Of a stretch of 64,000 nt of DNA, positions 8,848 through 18,498 are shown piece after piece; positions within the stretch are counted from its first letter, which is position 1; each line of letters opens with the position of its first letter. The DNA is from Vreelandella glaciei (GTDB lineage: Bacteria > Pseudomonadota > Gammaproteobacteria > Pseudomonadales > Halomonadaceae): NCBI RefSeq assembly GCF_013415125.1, contig NZ_JACCDE010000011.1, positions 62,001-126,000 of the forward strand. The letters are read 5' to 3'. The position numbers were made by a program, and so were the translations under genes. The notes under the pieces were generated by a model. It had not been told where the DNA came from and ran no database searches. It saw only the letters and a program-made list of their open reading frames with translations.

Positions 8848-10245
8848 TTAAACCGGCGGCAAAAAACCGACGCGGGCGCTGAGAAGTACCAGCGATGCCA
8901 CGCTGAGTAGAGGCCAGGGGCATGGCTGCAGGCTTGGCCGAGGCTGCTGCTGCCAATGCAGCAGGGTCAGTGCGCAGACAACTAAGCCTAACAGTGCGCC
9001 CCCCACCAAGTCGCTAAACCAGTGCACACCCACCACCAGTCTCGATAATGCCATAGGCAGTGCAAGCGCAAGTGCACACCAATAGGCTAAAAAGCGCTTA
9101 TGGCGAGGCATTTCGGCTGCTATAAACGCTGCTGTCAGACCAAATAGCACCACAGCGGTGGATGTATGCGCGCTTGGGTAGGAAAAAGAGCCCATCAGGT
9201 AGTCCGGTGTGTCAGGGCGGGCGCGTCCAAACAACCCTTTGCCAATAATGTTAAGCAATGCGACCCCTGCAAAGGCACCGCCCCAGTGCCGTAGGGCGTC
9301 CCAGCGTTTGCCTAACAGTAACCACGCCGCCCACGGCAGGGCGAACGCGATAATGCCAAAGGTGTCGCCAATTTTCGCAAAAATATTCCCTACGCTGTAA
9401 GCAATATCGCCGTGCAGCCCTGTAAACAGCCGATGAATAAAAATATCCATATCCAGTGGGCCGTTTTCACCGATAACCATTAGCGTCCAGCCCGAGAGGC
9501 TACCAAGTGCTATGACTAACAGCAGCAGGGAGGCTAATGGGACATCTCCAGATTGGCTCATTGCTAGCCAGGGACGCCGTAGCAGTGGCAGCCGGCGAGC
9601 AGTACCGGCAATCATCCGGTAAAGTCGCCCATTCCGTGTGGCTTGATGGCGGCCCCATGAAAAAATAACCGCGAGAGCGACAATAATAACGGCCAGCACC
9701 AGTAACGCGGCTTCAAGGCCTGGGGGTAGATTCAAATGGTGCTGCCAAGTGCGGCCAAGTAAGTAGCCGGGCAGAATATAAGCAGGTGCCCACAGCGCCG
9801 CCGAGGTTAGGTTGGCCCAAATAAACGTGCGCGGCGGCATCTGCATCATGCCTGCCACCAGGGGAATAATGGGTCTCACCGGGCCTACAAAGCGGCCGAT
9901 AAAAACCGACCATATACCGTAGCGCTCAAAGAAGCGTGACCCTCTTCCCAGCCACTCGGGATGCTGAGACAGTGGCCAACGCTGGGTAACTTGCTCGCGA
10001 TGCCTGTAGCCGAGCAAAAAGCTGATGCCGTCACCTATAACAGCTCCTATAAAGGCGGCAACGATCAGCCATGCCAAGGTAATATCCTGATGTCCCGCCA
10101 TAGAAGCCGCTGAGGTAATTAACACCACGCCCGGTACGAGCAAGCCCACCAGCGCAAGCGATTCCACTAATGAAATGACCAGCACCAAGCAAAGTAGTAG
10201 TAGGGGCGATGGCGTTAATGAGTGGAGCATATCGGCTAGCGGCAC
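8848..10245 (-). CDS. DedA (SNARE-associated)-PAP2 phosphatase fusion membrane protein
   Basis: 465 aa inner-membrane protein with two parts. Residues about 15-195 are a DedA/VTT domain, seen from the E-x-x-x-x-G-x-x-x-P-G region (VESLALVGLLVPGVV) and the GRF-x-x-x-R-P motif (IGRFVGPVRPIIPLVAGM). Residues about 230-430 are a PAP2 lipid phosphatase with all three active-site blocks: K-x6-RP (KGLFGRARP), PSAHT and SR-x5-H-x3-D (SRLVVGVHWFSD). DedA proteins flip undecaprenyl phosphate or phospholipids and PAP2 enzymes dephosphorylate undecaprenyl pyrophosphate, so the fusion could couple both steps of carrier-lipid recycling; that is inference. It is upstream-adjacent to two GGDEF-like genes on the same strand. 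Confidence 0.9.
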   Translation of the reverse strand: MPLADMLHSLTPSPLLLLCLVLVISLVESLALVGLLVPGVVLITSAASMAGHQDITLAWLIVAAFIGAVIGDGISFLLGYRHREQVTQRWPLSQHPEWLGRGSRFFERYGIWSVFIGRFVGPVRPIIPLVAGMMQMPPRTFIWANLTSAALWAPAYILPGYLLGRTWQHHLNLPPGLEAALLVLAVIIVALAVIFSWGRHQATRNGRLYRMIAGTARRLPLLRRPWLAMSQSGDVPLASLLLLVIALGSLSGWTLMVIGENGPLDMDIFIHRLFTGLHGDIAYSVGNIFAKIGDTFGIIAFALPWAAWLLLGKRWDALRHWGGAFAGVALLNIIGKGLFGRARPDTPDYLMGSFSYPSAHTSTAVVLFGLTAAFIAAEMPRHKRFLAYWCALALALPMALSRLVVGVHWFSDLVGGALLGLVVCALTLLHWQQQPRPSLQPCPWPLLSVASLVLLSARVGFLPPV

Positions 10246-10284
10246 ATACTTCTCCGGCGATAAATGAGGGGGGCTAACAATAAA

Positions 10285-11217
10285 TTAAACGTTGGCGAGT
10301 GACGTGCCGCGTGCTTCCAGGCGCTTTAAATAGCGCTCGAAGCTTTCTGCCCGACTGGGTAAGCAGGCCGCAATACGCGCTTCAAGCTGGCCAGTTTCCA
10401 CCAGCACGCGCTCAGAAAGAGCTCGCTGTAAGCGCTCGCGAACCAATAGTGCGCCGCTTTCACTGGTGTCTGGCAGAACCAGCCAAAACGTAGCGTTATC
10501 GGCGCGGCCCAGGACATCATGGTCACGGCAGTGGCTATTCACTTCGCTACATAGTGCGCCTAATAGAGCCGTTCGGGCGCGATGGCCAAATTGCTCTGCG
10601 GCCATATCCAGCTGTGGCAAGTGCACTACTAGCACCGCTAGCTGTTGATTGAGCATGGCCGCACGCTGAAATTCGCTATTTAAGCGCTCTTTCAGTGTAT
10701 CAATGTGATAGGCGTTGCAGTCGCTATCGTTTGGGTCGGTAGCCCGAAGCAAAGCACGGCGACGGGCGTGTTCCCAACGAGGTAGCGCAAGGAGTAACGT
10801 TAAGGCGGCATAGCCGACAATAATCGCGGGTGGCGCAGCGGCGACGGAGGGAAGCAGCCACCATAAGGGGCCAATAGCGATATTGATCAGTAACGCAGCC
10901 CACAACGGTAACAATAAAAAAGTGGCGGTAACGGGCAGGCCAAGCCAAATGGGCGATGCCCCAGGGTGGTAGTAAAAAGCGCTAAGTACCACCGAGTAAG
11001 TGCAACAAAGCAATATGATGCGTGGCAGATAGCTTTTCAGTCCTTGCCCGATATGCATGAGTAGCGCTGACATGAGCAGCAGGATCATAAAGGTAGGAAT
11101 AAGCAGGTCGCGGTAGTCGCCCATGGCATATAGCCAAAGGGCATAGCCGACCATCAGCGCAACACTAGCGGCGTAGGCAAGCGTCATTAATCGCTTGGGA
11201 ATTTGGTGTTCAATCAT
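10285..11217 (-). CDS. Membrane protein with degenerate GGDEF domain
   Basis: 310 aa. Residues 10-140 hold about five membrane helices; residues about 165-305 align by eye to a diguanylate cyclase GGDEF domain (LAVLVVHLPQLD at the first strand, then GRADNATFWLVLPDTSESGALLVRERLQ). The catalytic GG(D/E)EF motif reads RADNATF, and the metal-binding Asp pair is not kept, so cyclic-di-GMP synthesis is unlikely. It may act as a binding or scaffold domain. Its start overlaps the stop of the next gene upstream by 4 bases (ATGA), so the two membrane proteins are made together. Confidence 0.75.
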   Translation of the reverse strand: MIEHQIPKRLMTLAYAASVALMVGYALWLYAMGDYRDLLIPTFMILLLMSALLMHIGQGLKSYLPRIILLCCTYSVVLSAFYYHPGASPIWLGLPVTATFLLLPLWAALLINIAIGPLWWLLPSVAAAPPAIIVGYAALTLLLALPRWEHARRRALLRATDPNDSDCNAYHIDTLKERLNSEFQRAAMLNQQLAVLVVHLPQLDMAAEQFGHRARTALLGALCSEVNSHCRDHDVLGRADNATFWLVLPDTSESGALLVRERLQRALSERVLVETGQLEARIAACLPSRAESFERYLKRLEARGTSLANV

Positions 11218-12068
11218 ATCGTCTCCCGCACCCGCTCATCCGGTAACTTACTCATCTCAAACACCGATAGCGTGCTCGGTTCGATATCAATTAACTTAAG
11301 GTATTCACTGGTGATGTTGTCGGGGAGGTCTGCAAGTAGCAAGCTGCGTCGTTGGGCGGCCTCTTTTGGTGAGCGCGCCAAAATCAAAGTGACCAGCGCC
11401 GTGCTGCTTAAACGGTATACGTTCTCGAAATCATGCGTTAATTCACAAAGTTTTTGTGCTGCTGGCCAAAGTTGATGACGTTTGACGTGCAGTATAAATA
11501 CTTCTGCATGAATGCCTTCACGCTCACAGCGCGTTTGTTCGCGGGTAATGTCGCGCAGTAGTTGTTCACCCGCCCATAAATTGAGCCCTGGAATCAAGCG
11601 TAAGCGTTGGCGAATAGAGCCGTTCATATCAATAAGCTGCTGTGCTCTGGAGAGGGCCAGCAAGCCAAGCACCAGCAAGCAACAGAGCAACAGGATAAAT
11701 TCAGGCTTTTCCAGCTGGGGAGCCACCATGACAGAGCTAACCAATGCGGCGCTGAGATTAAATGCCGCCACCCAATTATTTTGTGGCAGCATCAGCATGG
11801 CGGCACAGGCCCAAATCAAAATGCTGTGCCGTTCAGGAGCCGCCGCAATTAACGCGACCAGCAGCGCGCCCGGTACAAGCTGCCACGGCAATCCTCGCGA
11901 ACGTCGGTGACTGAAGTCGAGCATTAAAGCGGTAATACATAGCCAGCCGACTGAAAGCCACAGTACGAGTGCTGCAGCGGGCGGCGTAGCGGGCGTCCAT
12001 AGTGCCAAAACAATGGCTGCCGCTAAAAGATTGGCACGTAGTAGGCGTATTTTGTACTTGCTTTGCAT
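11214..12068 (-). CDS. Membrane protein with strongly degenerate GGDEF-like domain
   Basis: 284 aa. Four to five hydrophobic segments in residues 10-130 are followed by a cytoplasmic part that has the spacing of a GGDEF domain (GLNLWAGEQLLRDITREQTR ..., then VYRLSSTALVTLILARS), with SSTAL in place of GGDEF. It looks like a paralogue of the gene it overlaps (10285-11217), more decayed at the active site. Function is unknown; a heteromeric, non-catalytic membrane pair is a reasonable guess. It has no separate promoter evidence; about 260 bases separate it from divergent proA. Confidence 0.65.
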   Translation of the reverse strand: MQSKYKIRLLRANLLAAAIVLALWTPATPPAAALVLWLSVGWLCITALMLDFSHRRSRGLPWQLVPGALLVALIAAAPERHSILIWACAAMLMLPQNNWVAAFNLSAALVSSVMVAPQLEKPEFILLLCCLLVLGLLALSRAQQLIDMNGSIRQRLRLIPGLNLWAGEQLLRDITREQTRCEREGIHAEVFILHVKRHQLWPAAQKLCELTHDFENVYRLSSTALVTLILARSPKEAAQRRSLLLADLPDNITSEYLKLIDIEPSTLSVFEMSKLPDERVRETI

Positions 12069-12327
12069 GGTGACTTATTATTCGTCCTGAATAACCAGAA
12101 ATATCTGAGCAAGTGGGTGAGCGTATTTATGAACAGCGTACGCGACACATATTAGCGCCTTAATCATCCTCAGTATAACGTCGAAATGGCGTAACATAAG
12201 CACAAACATGAAAGCGGCTGAGCGCTTACGTCAGCCAATGACTATGAGTAGATTGGTTTCTTAGCCATTGCACACGTTACCCTGGTACTGTTTGGGGCAC
12301 TATTCACCTTAGCACGCGGGAGACAGT

Positions 12328-13635
12328 ATGAGCGTTTCAACACCGTTCCAAGAAGAGGCCCATCAGCACTTGTCTGCCGGAGATGTGCCCGCCTATGTCA
12401 AAGCCTTAGGTCAGGCAGCACGCCGCGCAGCAGGCGAGCTTCGCCGGGCAGATACGGGATTGAAAAATCGTGCTCTGATGGCAATGGCGCAGCGTATGGC
12501 AGAAGCGCGTGATCGTATTCTAGAAGCCAATGCTGAGGATTTACAACGTGGCCGTCAGAACGGATTGGATAGCGCGCTGTTGGACCGCTTAGCCCTCAGC
12601 GATTCACGTGTTGATGCCATGATCGAGGGGTTAAACCAAGTGGCGAGCTTGCCGGATCCTGTGGGCGAAATGAGTGATATGCGCTATCGGCCCAGTGGTA
12701 TACAAGTTGGAAAAATGCGCGTGCCATTGGGCGTTATCGGCATTATTTATGAGTCGCGCCCTAATGTGACGCTGGAAGCTGCCAGCTTATGTCTTAAGTC
12801 GGGGAATGCCTGTATTTTACGTGGCGGTTCTGAAGCCAGTGAGTCTAATGCTGCTATCAGTGCCTGTATTCAAGCAGGGCTTGCTGATGTAGGTCTGCCA
12901 GCCGGTAGCGTTCAGGTGGTAGCGACCACGGATCGTGCGGCCGTGGGCACTATGATTAGCATGCCAGAATATGTTGATGTCATTATCCCGCGCGGTGGAA
13001 AGTCGTTGATTGAACGTATTACCCGTGAGTCGCGCGTACCGGTCATCAAGCATCTTGACGGTGTTTGTCATGTTTATATCGATACCACCGCTGACCCTGC
13101 CAAAGCGTTAGCTATCGCCGTCAATGCGAAAACACACCGCTACGGTACCTGTAATACGATGGAAACCTTACTGGTCGATGCGCCGATTGCTGAGCTGCTA
13201 TTGCCTGAGCTAGCCCGTGCCTATGCCGAACATCAGGTCGAACTGCGTGGCTGCCAACGTACCCGGGCGCTGCTGCCACAGGCCGTGGCGGCAGAGGAAG
13301 CGGATTGGTATGCCGAGTATTTGGCGCCGGTGCTGGCCATTAAGGTCGTTGATGGTATTGATGAAGCAATGGCGCATATTGAGCAGTACGGCTCCCACCA
13401 TACCGATGCGATTGTGACCCAAGATTATTCACTTGCCCGACGTTTTATGGCGGAAGTCGATTCCAGCTCGGTGATCGTTAACGCTTCTACTCGCTTTGCC
13501 GACGGTTTTGAATATGGCCTGGGCGCTGAAATTGGGATTTCGACTGACAAACTGCACGCTCGAGGGCCGGTCGGTTTGGAGGGGTTAACGACCCAGAAAT
13601 ATGTGGTATTCGGTGATGGCCAGGTGCGTGAGTAA
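12328..13635 (+). CDS. proA: Gamma-glutamyl phosphate reductase
   Basis: Second enzyme of proline synthesis: NADPH-dependent reduction of gamma-glutamyl phosphate to glutamate semialdehyde in the cytoplasm. 435 aa, close to the usual 415-420. Recognised by the aldehyde-dehydrogenase-like core [32 protein letters not shown], the active-site Cys in [18 protein letters not shown] and the C-terminal signature [25 protein letters not shown] at 12328 is preceded by GGGAGAC. It heads a run of collinear genes and is followed after 9 bases by nadD. Proline is also a compatible solute, which fits a halophile. Confidence 0.96.
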   Translation: MSVSTPFQEEAHQHLSAGDVPAYVKALGQAARRAAGELRRADTGLKNRALMAMAQRMAEARDRILEANAEDLQRGRQNGLDSALLDRLALSDSRVDAMIEGLNQVASLPDPVGEMSDMRYRPSGIQVGKMRVPLGVIGIIYESRPNVTLEAASLCLKSGNACILRGGSEASESNAAISACIQAGLADVGLPAGSVQVVATTDRAAVGTMISMPEYVDVIIPRGGKSLIERITRESRVPVIKHLDGVCHVYIDTTADPAKALAIAVNAKTHRYGTCNTMETLLVDAPIAELLLPELARAYAEHQVELRGCQRTRALLPQAVAAEEADWYAEYLAPVLAIKVVDGIDEAMAHIEQYGSHHTDAIVTQDYSLARRFMAEVDSSSVIVNASTRFADGFEYGLGAEIGISTDKLHARGPVGLEGLTTQKYVVFGDGQVRE

Positions 13636-13644
13636 GGTGGTGGT

Positions 13645-14304
13645 ATGAGTCAGTGTGTGCAACGTATCGGTATGTTAGGCGGCACTTTTGACCCCGTTCA
13701 TTTGGGCCATTTGCGTAGTGCCGTTGAGCTGCATGAAGCGCTTTCACTTGATCGACTACACATGATCCCGGCTCAACAGCCGCCATTACGTGGTCAGCCT
13801 CAAGTGCCCGCACACCAGCGGTTGGCGCTATTAAAAGCGGGCATTGGCGATACGCTAGGCTTGGTAGCGGATGATCGCGAACTTCAGCGCGCAGGGCCTT
13901 CCTATAGCGCTGATACGCTTGCTGAACTGCGCGCAGAGTATGGCGAGCAGGCGCGGTTGATAATGGCTATCGGTTTCGATGCCTTTTTGCGACTGGCCCA
14001 ATGGTATCAACCGGCGCGTATATTTGATTTTGCTCATCTCGTCGTCATTGCTCGTCCTGGGTATAGCGATTCGTTGCCACCGTCATTAATGGAACTGGTA
14101 GAGCATCGCGCAGTCGATAGCGTAGATACACTGATGCAGCAGCCGTGTGGAGGCTACTTATCCCTAGAGCTGCCGTCGCTGATGGCCATTTCGGCGACCT
14201 ATATTCGCCAACGCCTTGAAGCGGGTAAAAGCGTGCGCTATTTAGTGCCACCTGCCGTTGAACAGGCTATTGCACACCATGGACTTTACCAACAGTGTGA
14301 ATAG
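13645..14304 (+). CDS. nadD: Nicotinate-nucleotide adenylyltransferase
   Basis: Transfers AMP from ATP to nicotinate mononucleotide in NAD synthesis. 219 aa. The nucleotidyltransferase motif GGTFDPVHLGHL near the N-terminus and the C-terminal ISATYIRQ (the (H/S)xSxTxxR-like block) identify it. It lies between proA and rsfS as in many gammaproteobacteria. Confidence 0.95.
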   Translation: MSQCVQRIGMLGGTFDPVHLGHLRSAVELHEALSLDRLHMIPAQQPPLRGQPQVPAHQRLALLKAGIGDTLGLVADDRELQRAGPSYSADTLAELRAEYGEQARLIMAIGFDAFLRLAQWYQPARIFDFAHLVVIARPGYSDSLPPSLMELVEHRAVDSVDTLMQQPCGGYLSLELPSLMAISATYIRQRLEAGKSVRYLVPPAVEQAIAHHGLYQQCE

Positions 14305-14382
14305 CGCTGGCAGTCATCAAATAAGCCGTTACAATGGCCGGCTTTATTGACCGATTACCCCATGAGGTTGTCTTTAGGAGTC

Positions 14383-14769
14383 ATGCACATCGATACATTG
14401 AAAAATCTAGCGGTTGACGCGTTAGAAGAACTGAAAGCACGCGACATAACGCAGTTGGATGTCGCCAAATTAACCGAGGTCACCGACCTCATGTTGATAG
14501 CCAGCGGTACGTCGACCCGTCATGTCGCCGCTTTGGCACAAAATGTAGTGGAAAAAGCCAAGGCTGCAGGGCTTGGGCCGTTGGGCGTCGAAGGTGGCGA
14601 TAACGCTGATTGGGTACTGGTTGATCTGGGCGACGTAGTGGTTCACGTCATGATGCCTGAAGCGCGTACTCTCTATGACTTAGAGCGACTGTGGGCAGAT
14701 CTACCGAGTGATTCAGGTGCAATTGGTGAATCGCTTGAGCGTTTCCAAGAGCGAGCCAGCATGTCATGA
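14383..14769 (+). CDS. rsfS: Ribosomal silencing factor RsfS
   Basis: Binds ribosomal protein uL14 and blocks joining of the subunits when nutrients are short. About 128 aa. The conserved core is seen as TDLMLIASGTSTRHVAALAQNV, LGVEGGDNADWVLVDLGDVVVHVM and YDLERLW. I chose the ATG at 14383, where the protein starts like E. coli RsfS and an AGGAG lies just upstream, although only 2 bases separate them; in-frame alternatives at 14347 (TTG) and 14362 exist. The stop overlaps the rlmH start (ATGA). Confidence 0.93.
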   Translation: MHIDTLKNLAVDALEELKARDITQLDVAKLTEVTDLMLIASGTSTRHVAALAQNVVEKAKAAGLGPLGVEGGDNADWVLVDLGDVVVHVMMPEARTLYDLERLWADLPSDSGAIGESLERFQERASMS

Positions 14770-15233
14770 AGATCCGGCTGTTGGCGGTGGGAAGCAAAAT
14801 GCCTGGGTGGGTAGAAGAGGGCGTGGAGACTTACCGTAAGCGGCTGCCGAGAGATTTCAATCTCGAGATCGAAGAAATTACCCTCGGCCAACGTGGCAAA
14901 AATGCAGATATCGCAAAAGCGCGCGCCCAGGAGGCGCAGCGTATTCGCGATAAGTTGCGTGGCGACGAATACGTGGTAGCACTGGAAGTGAAAGGTAAAC
15001 CATGGACCACCGAGCAGCTGGCACAAGAAGCTGACGCTTGGCGCATGGCTGGGCGGGATATTGCTTTACTTGTAGGTGGGCCAGACGGGCTTGAGCCTTC
15101 GCTCTCAGCCGCGGCCGACAAAACCTGGTCAATCTCTCCACTGACGCTGCCACATCCACTGGTACGAATTATGTTGGCCGAGCAACTCTACCGTGCCTGG
15201 ACACTATTAGTGGGTCACCCTTATCACCGTTAA
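14766..15233 (+). CDS. rlmH: 23S rRNA (pseudouridine1915-N3)-methyltransferase
   Basis: SPOUT-class methyltransferase that modifies pseudouridine 1915 of 23S rRNA in assembled ribosomes. 155 aa, the standard length. The SAM-binding knot is visible as LLVGGPDGL and the C-terminal block LPHPLVRIMLAEQLYRAW followed by the terminal GHPYHR. It overlaps rsfS by 4 bases and is followed by mrdA, the usual order. Confidence 0.96.
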   Translation: MKIRLLAVGSKMPGWVEEGVETYRKRLPRDFNLEIEEITLGQRGKNADIAKARAQEAQRIRDKLRGDEYVVALEVKGKPWTTEQLAQEADAWRMAGRDIALLVGGPDGLEPSLSAAADKTWSISPLTLPHPLVRIMLAEQLYRAWTLLVGHPYHR

Positions 15234-15304
15234 CGGCTGAATGGTAAGCCATTACTGTTTGTGCCCTGTTGCGCCCTTTGTTTGATTTGAGAGTCTTCGT
15301 TGCC

Positions 15305-17212
15305 ATGCTCAAGCGCCCCAACACGCTAAAAAACTCCGAGCAAGAACTGCGTATTTTTCGTGTTAGAGCGCTGCTCGCCGTGTTGGTGGTGTTGACCCTT
15401 GCCTGCTTGCTAACGGGGCGGCTAATTTATTTACAGATCGTCCAGCACGATATGTATAGCACGCGCTCTGAAAATAACCGGGTTCGCGTCGAACCGCTGC
15501 CGCCTAATCGGGGGTTAATCTATGATCGTAATGGCGTACTGTTAGCCGAAAACCGTCCCACCTATAACCTGACCCTCGTCCGCGAGCGCGTCGATAATCT
15601 GGATGAAACGCTGGCGCTGCTGGTAGAGCTTCTTGAGCTACCTGAAGAAGAGATTGAGGCGTTTAACGTGCGTTCACGCCAGCGTCAAAGACCTTTCCAG
15701 CCAGCGTTGCTTACCAGTGATCTAAGCGAAGACCAAATTGCCCGTTTGGCAGTTAACCGCCACCGACTGCCAGGGGTGGAGATAGAGGCACAGCCGCTGC
15801 GGTTTTATCCTGATGCCGAAATAATGGCCCATGCGTTAGGTTACGTTGGCCGTATTAATGTTGAAGAGATGGAAACGCTGGATGCAGGACGTTACGCGGG
15901 TACTCACTTTATCGGTAAAACCGGTATTGAACGTTTTTACGAAGAAGAGCTTCATGGTGAGGCGGGTTTACGCAAAGTGGAAACGAACGCCCGCGGAAGA
16001 GTATTACGAGAGCTAGGGCGCACTGACCCGGTACCCGGCGAGAATTTAACATTAACGCTGGATAAGTCACTCCAGATGCTAGCTTATGAATTGTTAGATG
16101 GTCGTCGCGGCTCTATCGTGGCTATCGCGCCAGCCACAGGTGAGATTCTTGCTATGGTGTCGACACCGGGGTTCGACAGTAATCAGTTTGTCACTGGCAT
16201 TGATGTGGCTTCTTATCGCGGTTTGCAGGAGGATCTCGATTTACCGCTCTTTAATCGCGCTACCCGTGGTCACTATCCCCCCGGCTCGACCATCAAGCCT
16301 TTTCTGGCACTGGCCGGTCTGGTAGAGGGGGTTATTACCCCCGATAGCACCATTAATGACCCCGGCTATTACCAGTTACCCAATGATTCTCGTCGTTACC
16401 GTAACTGGTTGCGCTGGGGACATGGGCGAGTGGATATGGAACGCTCACTGGCGGTTTCCAATAATACTTACTACTACACCCTAGCCCATGATTTGGGTAT
16501 CGATAATCTTCATAAGCAGATGAGTAATTTTGGCTTTGGTCAGCGTGTCGCCCATGACGTGCAAGGAGAAAGCGGCGCCTTAATGCCTTCGCGTGACTGG
16601 AAACGAGGCCGCTTTAATCAGCCCTGGTATCCCGGTGAGACCCTTTCCGTGGGGATTGGGCAAGGCTACTGGCAGGTGACGCCTTTGCAGTTAGCCAGTG
16701 CCACTGCAACACTGGCCAATCGCGGCCACTGGGTGAAGCCGCGTTTGGCACGTCGGATTGGCGATACCCCCGTCCCCCTCGACCTGCCCGATACCTTGGA
16801 TGACATTCAGTTAGCCAATGATAACTGGTGGAATCGAGTATTCAGCGGTATGGAAAAGGTGATTAGTGGCACCGAAGGGACAGCGCGTCGAACTGGAGTG
16901 GGCCTTGAGTATCGCATGGGCGGTAAGTCAGGCACGGCACAGGTGTTTTCGCTGGGCCAGGACCAACGCTATAACGCTGATGAATTAGCGGAGCGGCTGC
17001 GTGATCACGCGCTGTTTATCGCTTTTGCGCCAATTGAAAACCCCAAGATTGCGGTCTCCGTTATTGTTGAAAATGCAGGCGGTGGCAGTACACACGCGGC
17101 TCATTTGGCGCGTGCTATGACGGATGCCTGGTTACTTGAGGATGAAGCGCCGGACGTAGAAGAAGTACGCGAAGTGTTAGAGGAAGATAACGCCAATGTG
17201 GAGGGTAACTAA
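15305..17212 (+). CDS. mrdA: Penicillin-binding protein 2, elongasome transpeptidase
   Basis: Class B PBP that crosslinks new peptidoglycan in the rod complex. About 635 aa. One N-terminal membrane helix (residues about 15-40), the pedestal domain beginning NNRVRVEPLPPNRGLIYDRNG, then the transpeptidase domain with SxxK (GSTIK), SxN (SNN) and KTG-type motif KSGTAQV. I use the ATG at 15305 (MLKRPNTLKN); an in-frame start 12 codons earlier at 15269 lacks support. It is followed after 3 bases by rodA, its glycosyltransferase partner. Confidence 0.95.
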   Translation: MLKRPNTLKNSEQELRIFRVRALLAVLVVLTLACLLTGRLIYLQIVQHDMYSTRSENNRVRVEPLPPNRGLIYDRNGVLLAENRPTYNLTLVRERVDNLDETLALLVELLELPEEEIEAFNVRSRQRQRPFQPALLTSDLSEDQIARLAVNRHRLPGVEIEAQPLRFYPDAEIMAHALGYVGRINVEEMETLDAGRYAGTHFIGKTGIERFYEEELHGEAGLRKVETNARGRVLRELGRTDPVPGENLTLTLDKSLQMLAYELLDGRRGSIVAIAPATGEILAMVSTPGFDSNQFVTGIDVASYRGLQEDLDLPLFNRATRGHYPPGSTIKPFLALAGLVEGVITPDSTINDPGYYQLPNDSRRYRNWLRWGHGRVDMERSLAVSNNTYYYTLAHDLGIDNLHKQMSNFGFGQRVAHDVQGESGALMPSRDWKRGRFNQPWYPGETLSVGIGQGYWQVTPLQLASATATLANRGHWVKPRLARRIGDTPVPLDLPDTLDDIQLANDNWWNRVFSGMEKVISGTEGTARRTGVGLEYRMGGKSGTAQVFSLGQDQRYNADELAERLRDHALFIAFAPIENPKIAVSVIVENAGGGSTHAAHLARAMTDAWLLEDEAPDVEEVREVLEEDNANVEGN

Positions 17213-17215
17213 CCC

Positions 17216-18376
17216 ATGCCTTGGCATTATCTAGCGCGCTCTATGCGTGGTTACCCTGTTCGCCCGCCCGAAAGCGGCATCGCCCGGCGTAAAAGTATTT
17301 GGGAGCGAATCCATCTAGATCCCTGGCTGCTTGGCTTGCTACTGGTATTGATGGGCAGTGGTTTAATCGTTCTTTATAGCGCTTCTGGGCAATCCATTGA
17401 TGCCGTGATTGCTCAGAGCGTACGGTTTTGCATCGCTCTGGTGGTAATGGTGATCATTGCCCAGTTTTCACCTTCAACTTTTTTGCGCTTCGCTCCGCTA
17501 GCCTATGGCATCGGGGTTGCCATGCTGGTTGCCGTTGATGTATTCGGTGATGTGGGTATGGGCGCTAAACGCTGGTTGGTCATTCCTGGCGTCATACGCT
17601 TTCAACCCTCGGAAATGATGAAACTGGCGGCCCCGTTAATGGTGGCGGCCTATCTTAATCGCTGTGAATTGCCGCCGCGTCTGCGCGATATACTGGTGTG
17701 TGGGGTTATCATTGGCGTACCCGTCGTGCTGACGGCTATTCAGCCTGACTTGGGAACCTCATTGCTGGTAGCCAGTGCTGCTCTTATCGTGGTTCTGCTG
17801 GCAGGTTTGTCGTGGCGCTTGATCGGATTTATTACGGCGTTGGGGGCTGCCGGGGTGCCGGTGTTATGGATGAATATGCATAACTACCAGCGTCAGCGCG
17901 TGTTGACTTTTTTGAACCCTGAAAGCGACCCGCTGGGCTCTGGTTGGAACATCATTCAGTCAACCACCGCCATAGGTAGCGGTGGATTGTGGGGGAAAGG
18001 GTGGCTGCAGGGTACCCAGTCCCAGTTAGAGTTTTTACCCGAACGACATACGGATTTTATTATTGCCGTTTTAGGCGAAGAGTTTGGTTTAGTGGGTATG
18101 CTAGTGCTTTTGTGCCTGTATCTATTAATCGTGAGTCGTGGTGTATGGATGGCTAGCGCTGCTCAGGATACCTTTGGCCGCTTAGTCGCCGGCAGTATCA
18201 TCCTCACCTTTTTTATCTATGTATTTGTCAATATGGGCATGGTGAGTGGCATTCTGCCTGTCGTTGGTGTGCCGCTACCGTTGGTTAGCTTTGGCGGCAC
18301 CTCAAGCGTGACCTTGTTGGCGGGTTTCGGTATTCTCATGTCCATACATGCTCATCGTCGGCTGCTGTCGCGCTAG
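17216..18376 (+). CDS. mrdB: Rod-shape SEDS glycosyltransferase RodA
   Basis: Polymerises lipid II into glycan strands together with PBP2. 386 aa, about ten membrane helices. SEDS family signs include LYSASGQS in the first helix region, the acidic loop IQPDLGTSLL, LPERHTDFI and the C-terminal GVPLPLVSFGGTSSVTLL. The N-terminal 35 residues form a cytoplasmic basic stretch. It directly follows mrdA. Confidence 0.96.
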   Translation: MPWHYLARSMRGYPVRPPESGIARRKSIWERIHLDPWLLGLLLVLMGSGLIVLYSASGQSIDAVIAQSVRFCIALVVMVIIAQFSPSTFLRFAPLAYGIGVAMLVAVDVFGDVGMGAKRWLVIPGVIRFQPSEMMKLAAPLMVAAYLNRCELPPRLRDILVCGVIIGVPVVLTAIQPDLGTSLLVASAALIVVLLAGLSWRLIGFITALGAAGVPVLWMNMHNYQRQRVLTFLNPESDPLGSGWNIIQSTTAIGSGGLWGKGWLQGTQSQLEFLPERHTDFIIAVLGEEFGLVGMLVLLCLYLLIVSRGVWMASAAQDTFGRLVAGSIILTFFIYVFVNMGMVSGILPVVGVPLPLVSFGGTSSVTLLAGFGILMSIHAHRRLLSR

Positions 18377-18426
18377 CAAAGTTGCCCAACCCAAACATAT
18401 AGTTCAGACGCCTGTGTTACTCGGCA

Positions 18427-18498
18427 ATGGAGAACTCAGGAATAGATGGTTCTGGAATTAATCGTTCTGGGATAAAGAGCTCAGGAGTGGAGAGTTAA
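18427..18498 (+). CDS. Putative 23-residue leader peptide with pentapeptide repeats, overlapping mltB start
   Basis: A short open frame starts with ATG at 18427 and ends with TAA at 18496-18498; the last A is the first base of the mltB ATG (TAATG overlap), an arrangement that favours translational coupling. After MEN the peptide is four five-residue units: SGIDG, SGINR, SGIKS, SGVES. The DNA is a degenerate 15-bp tandem repeat with differing Ser codons (TCA, TCT, AGC, AGT), so the repeat is kept at the protein level too. No clear ribosome-binding site was seen, and it could also be a chance open frame in a repeat. Confidence 0.4.
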   Translation: MENSGIDGSGINRSGIKSSGVES

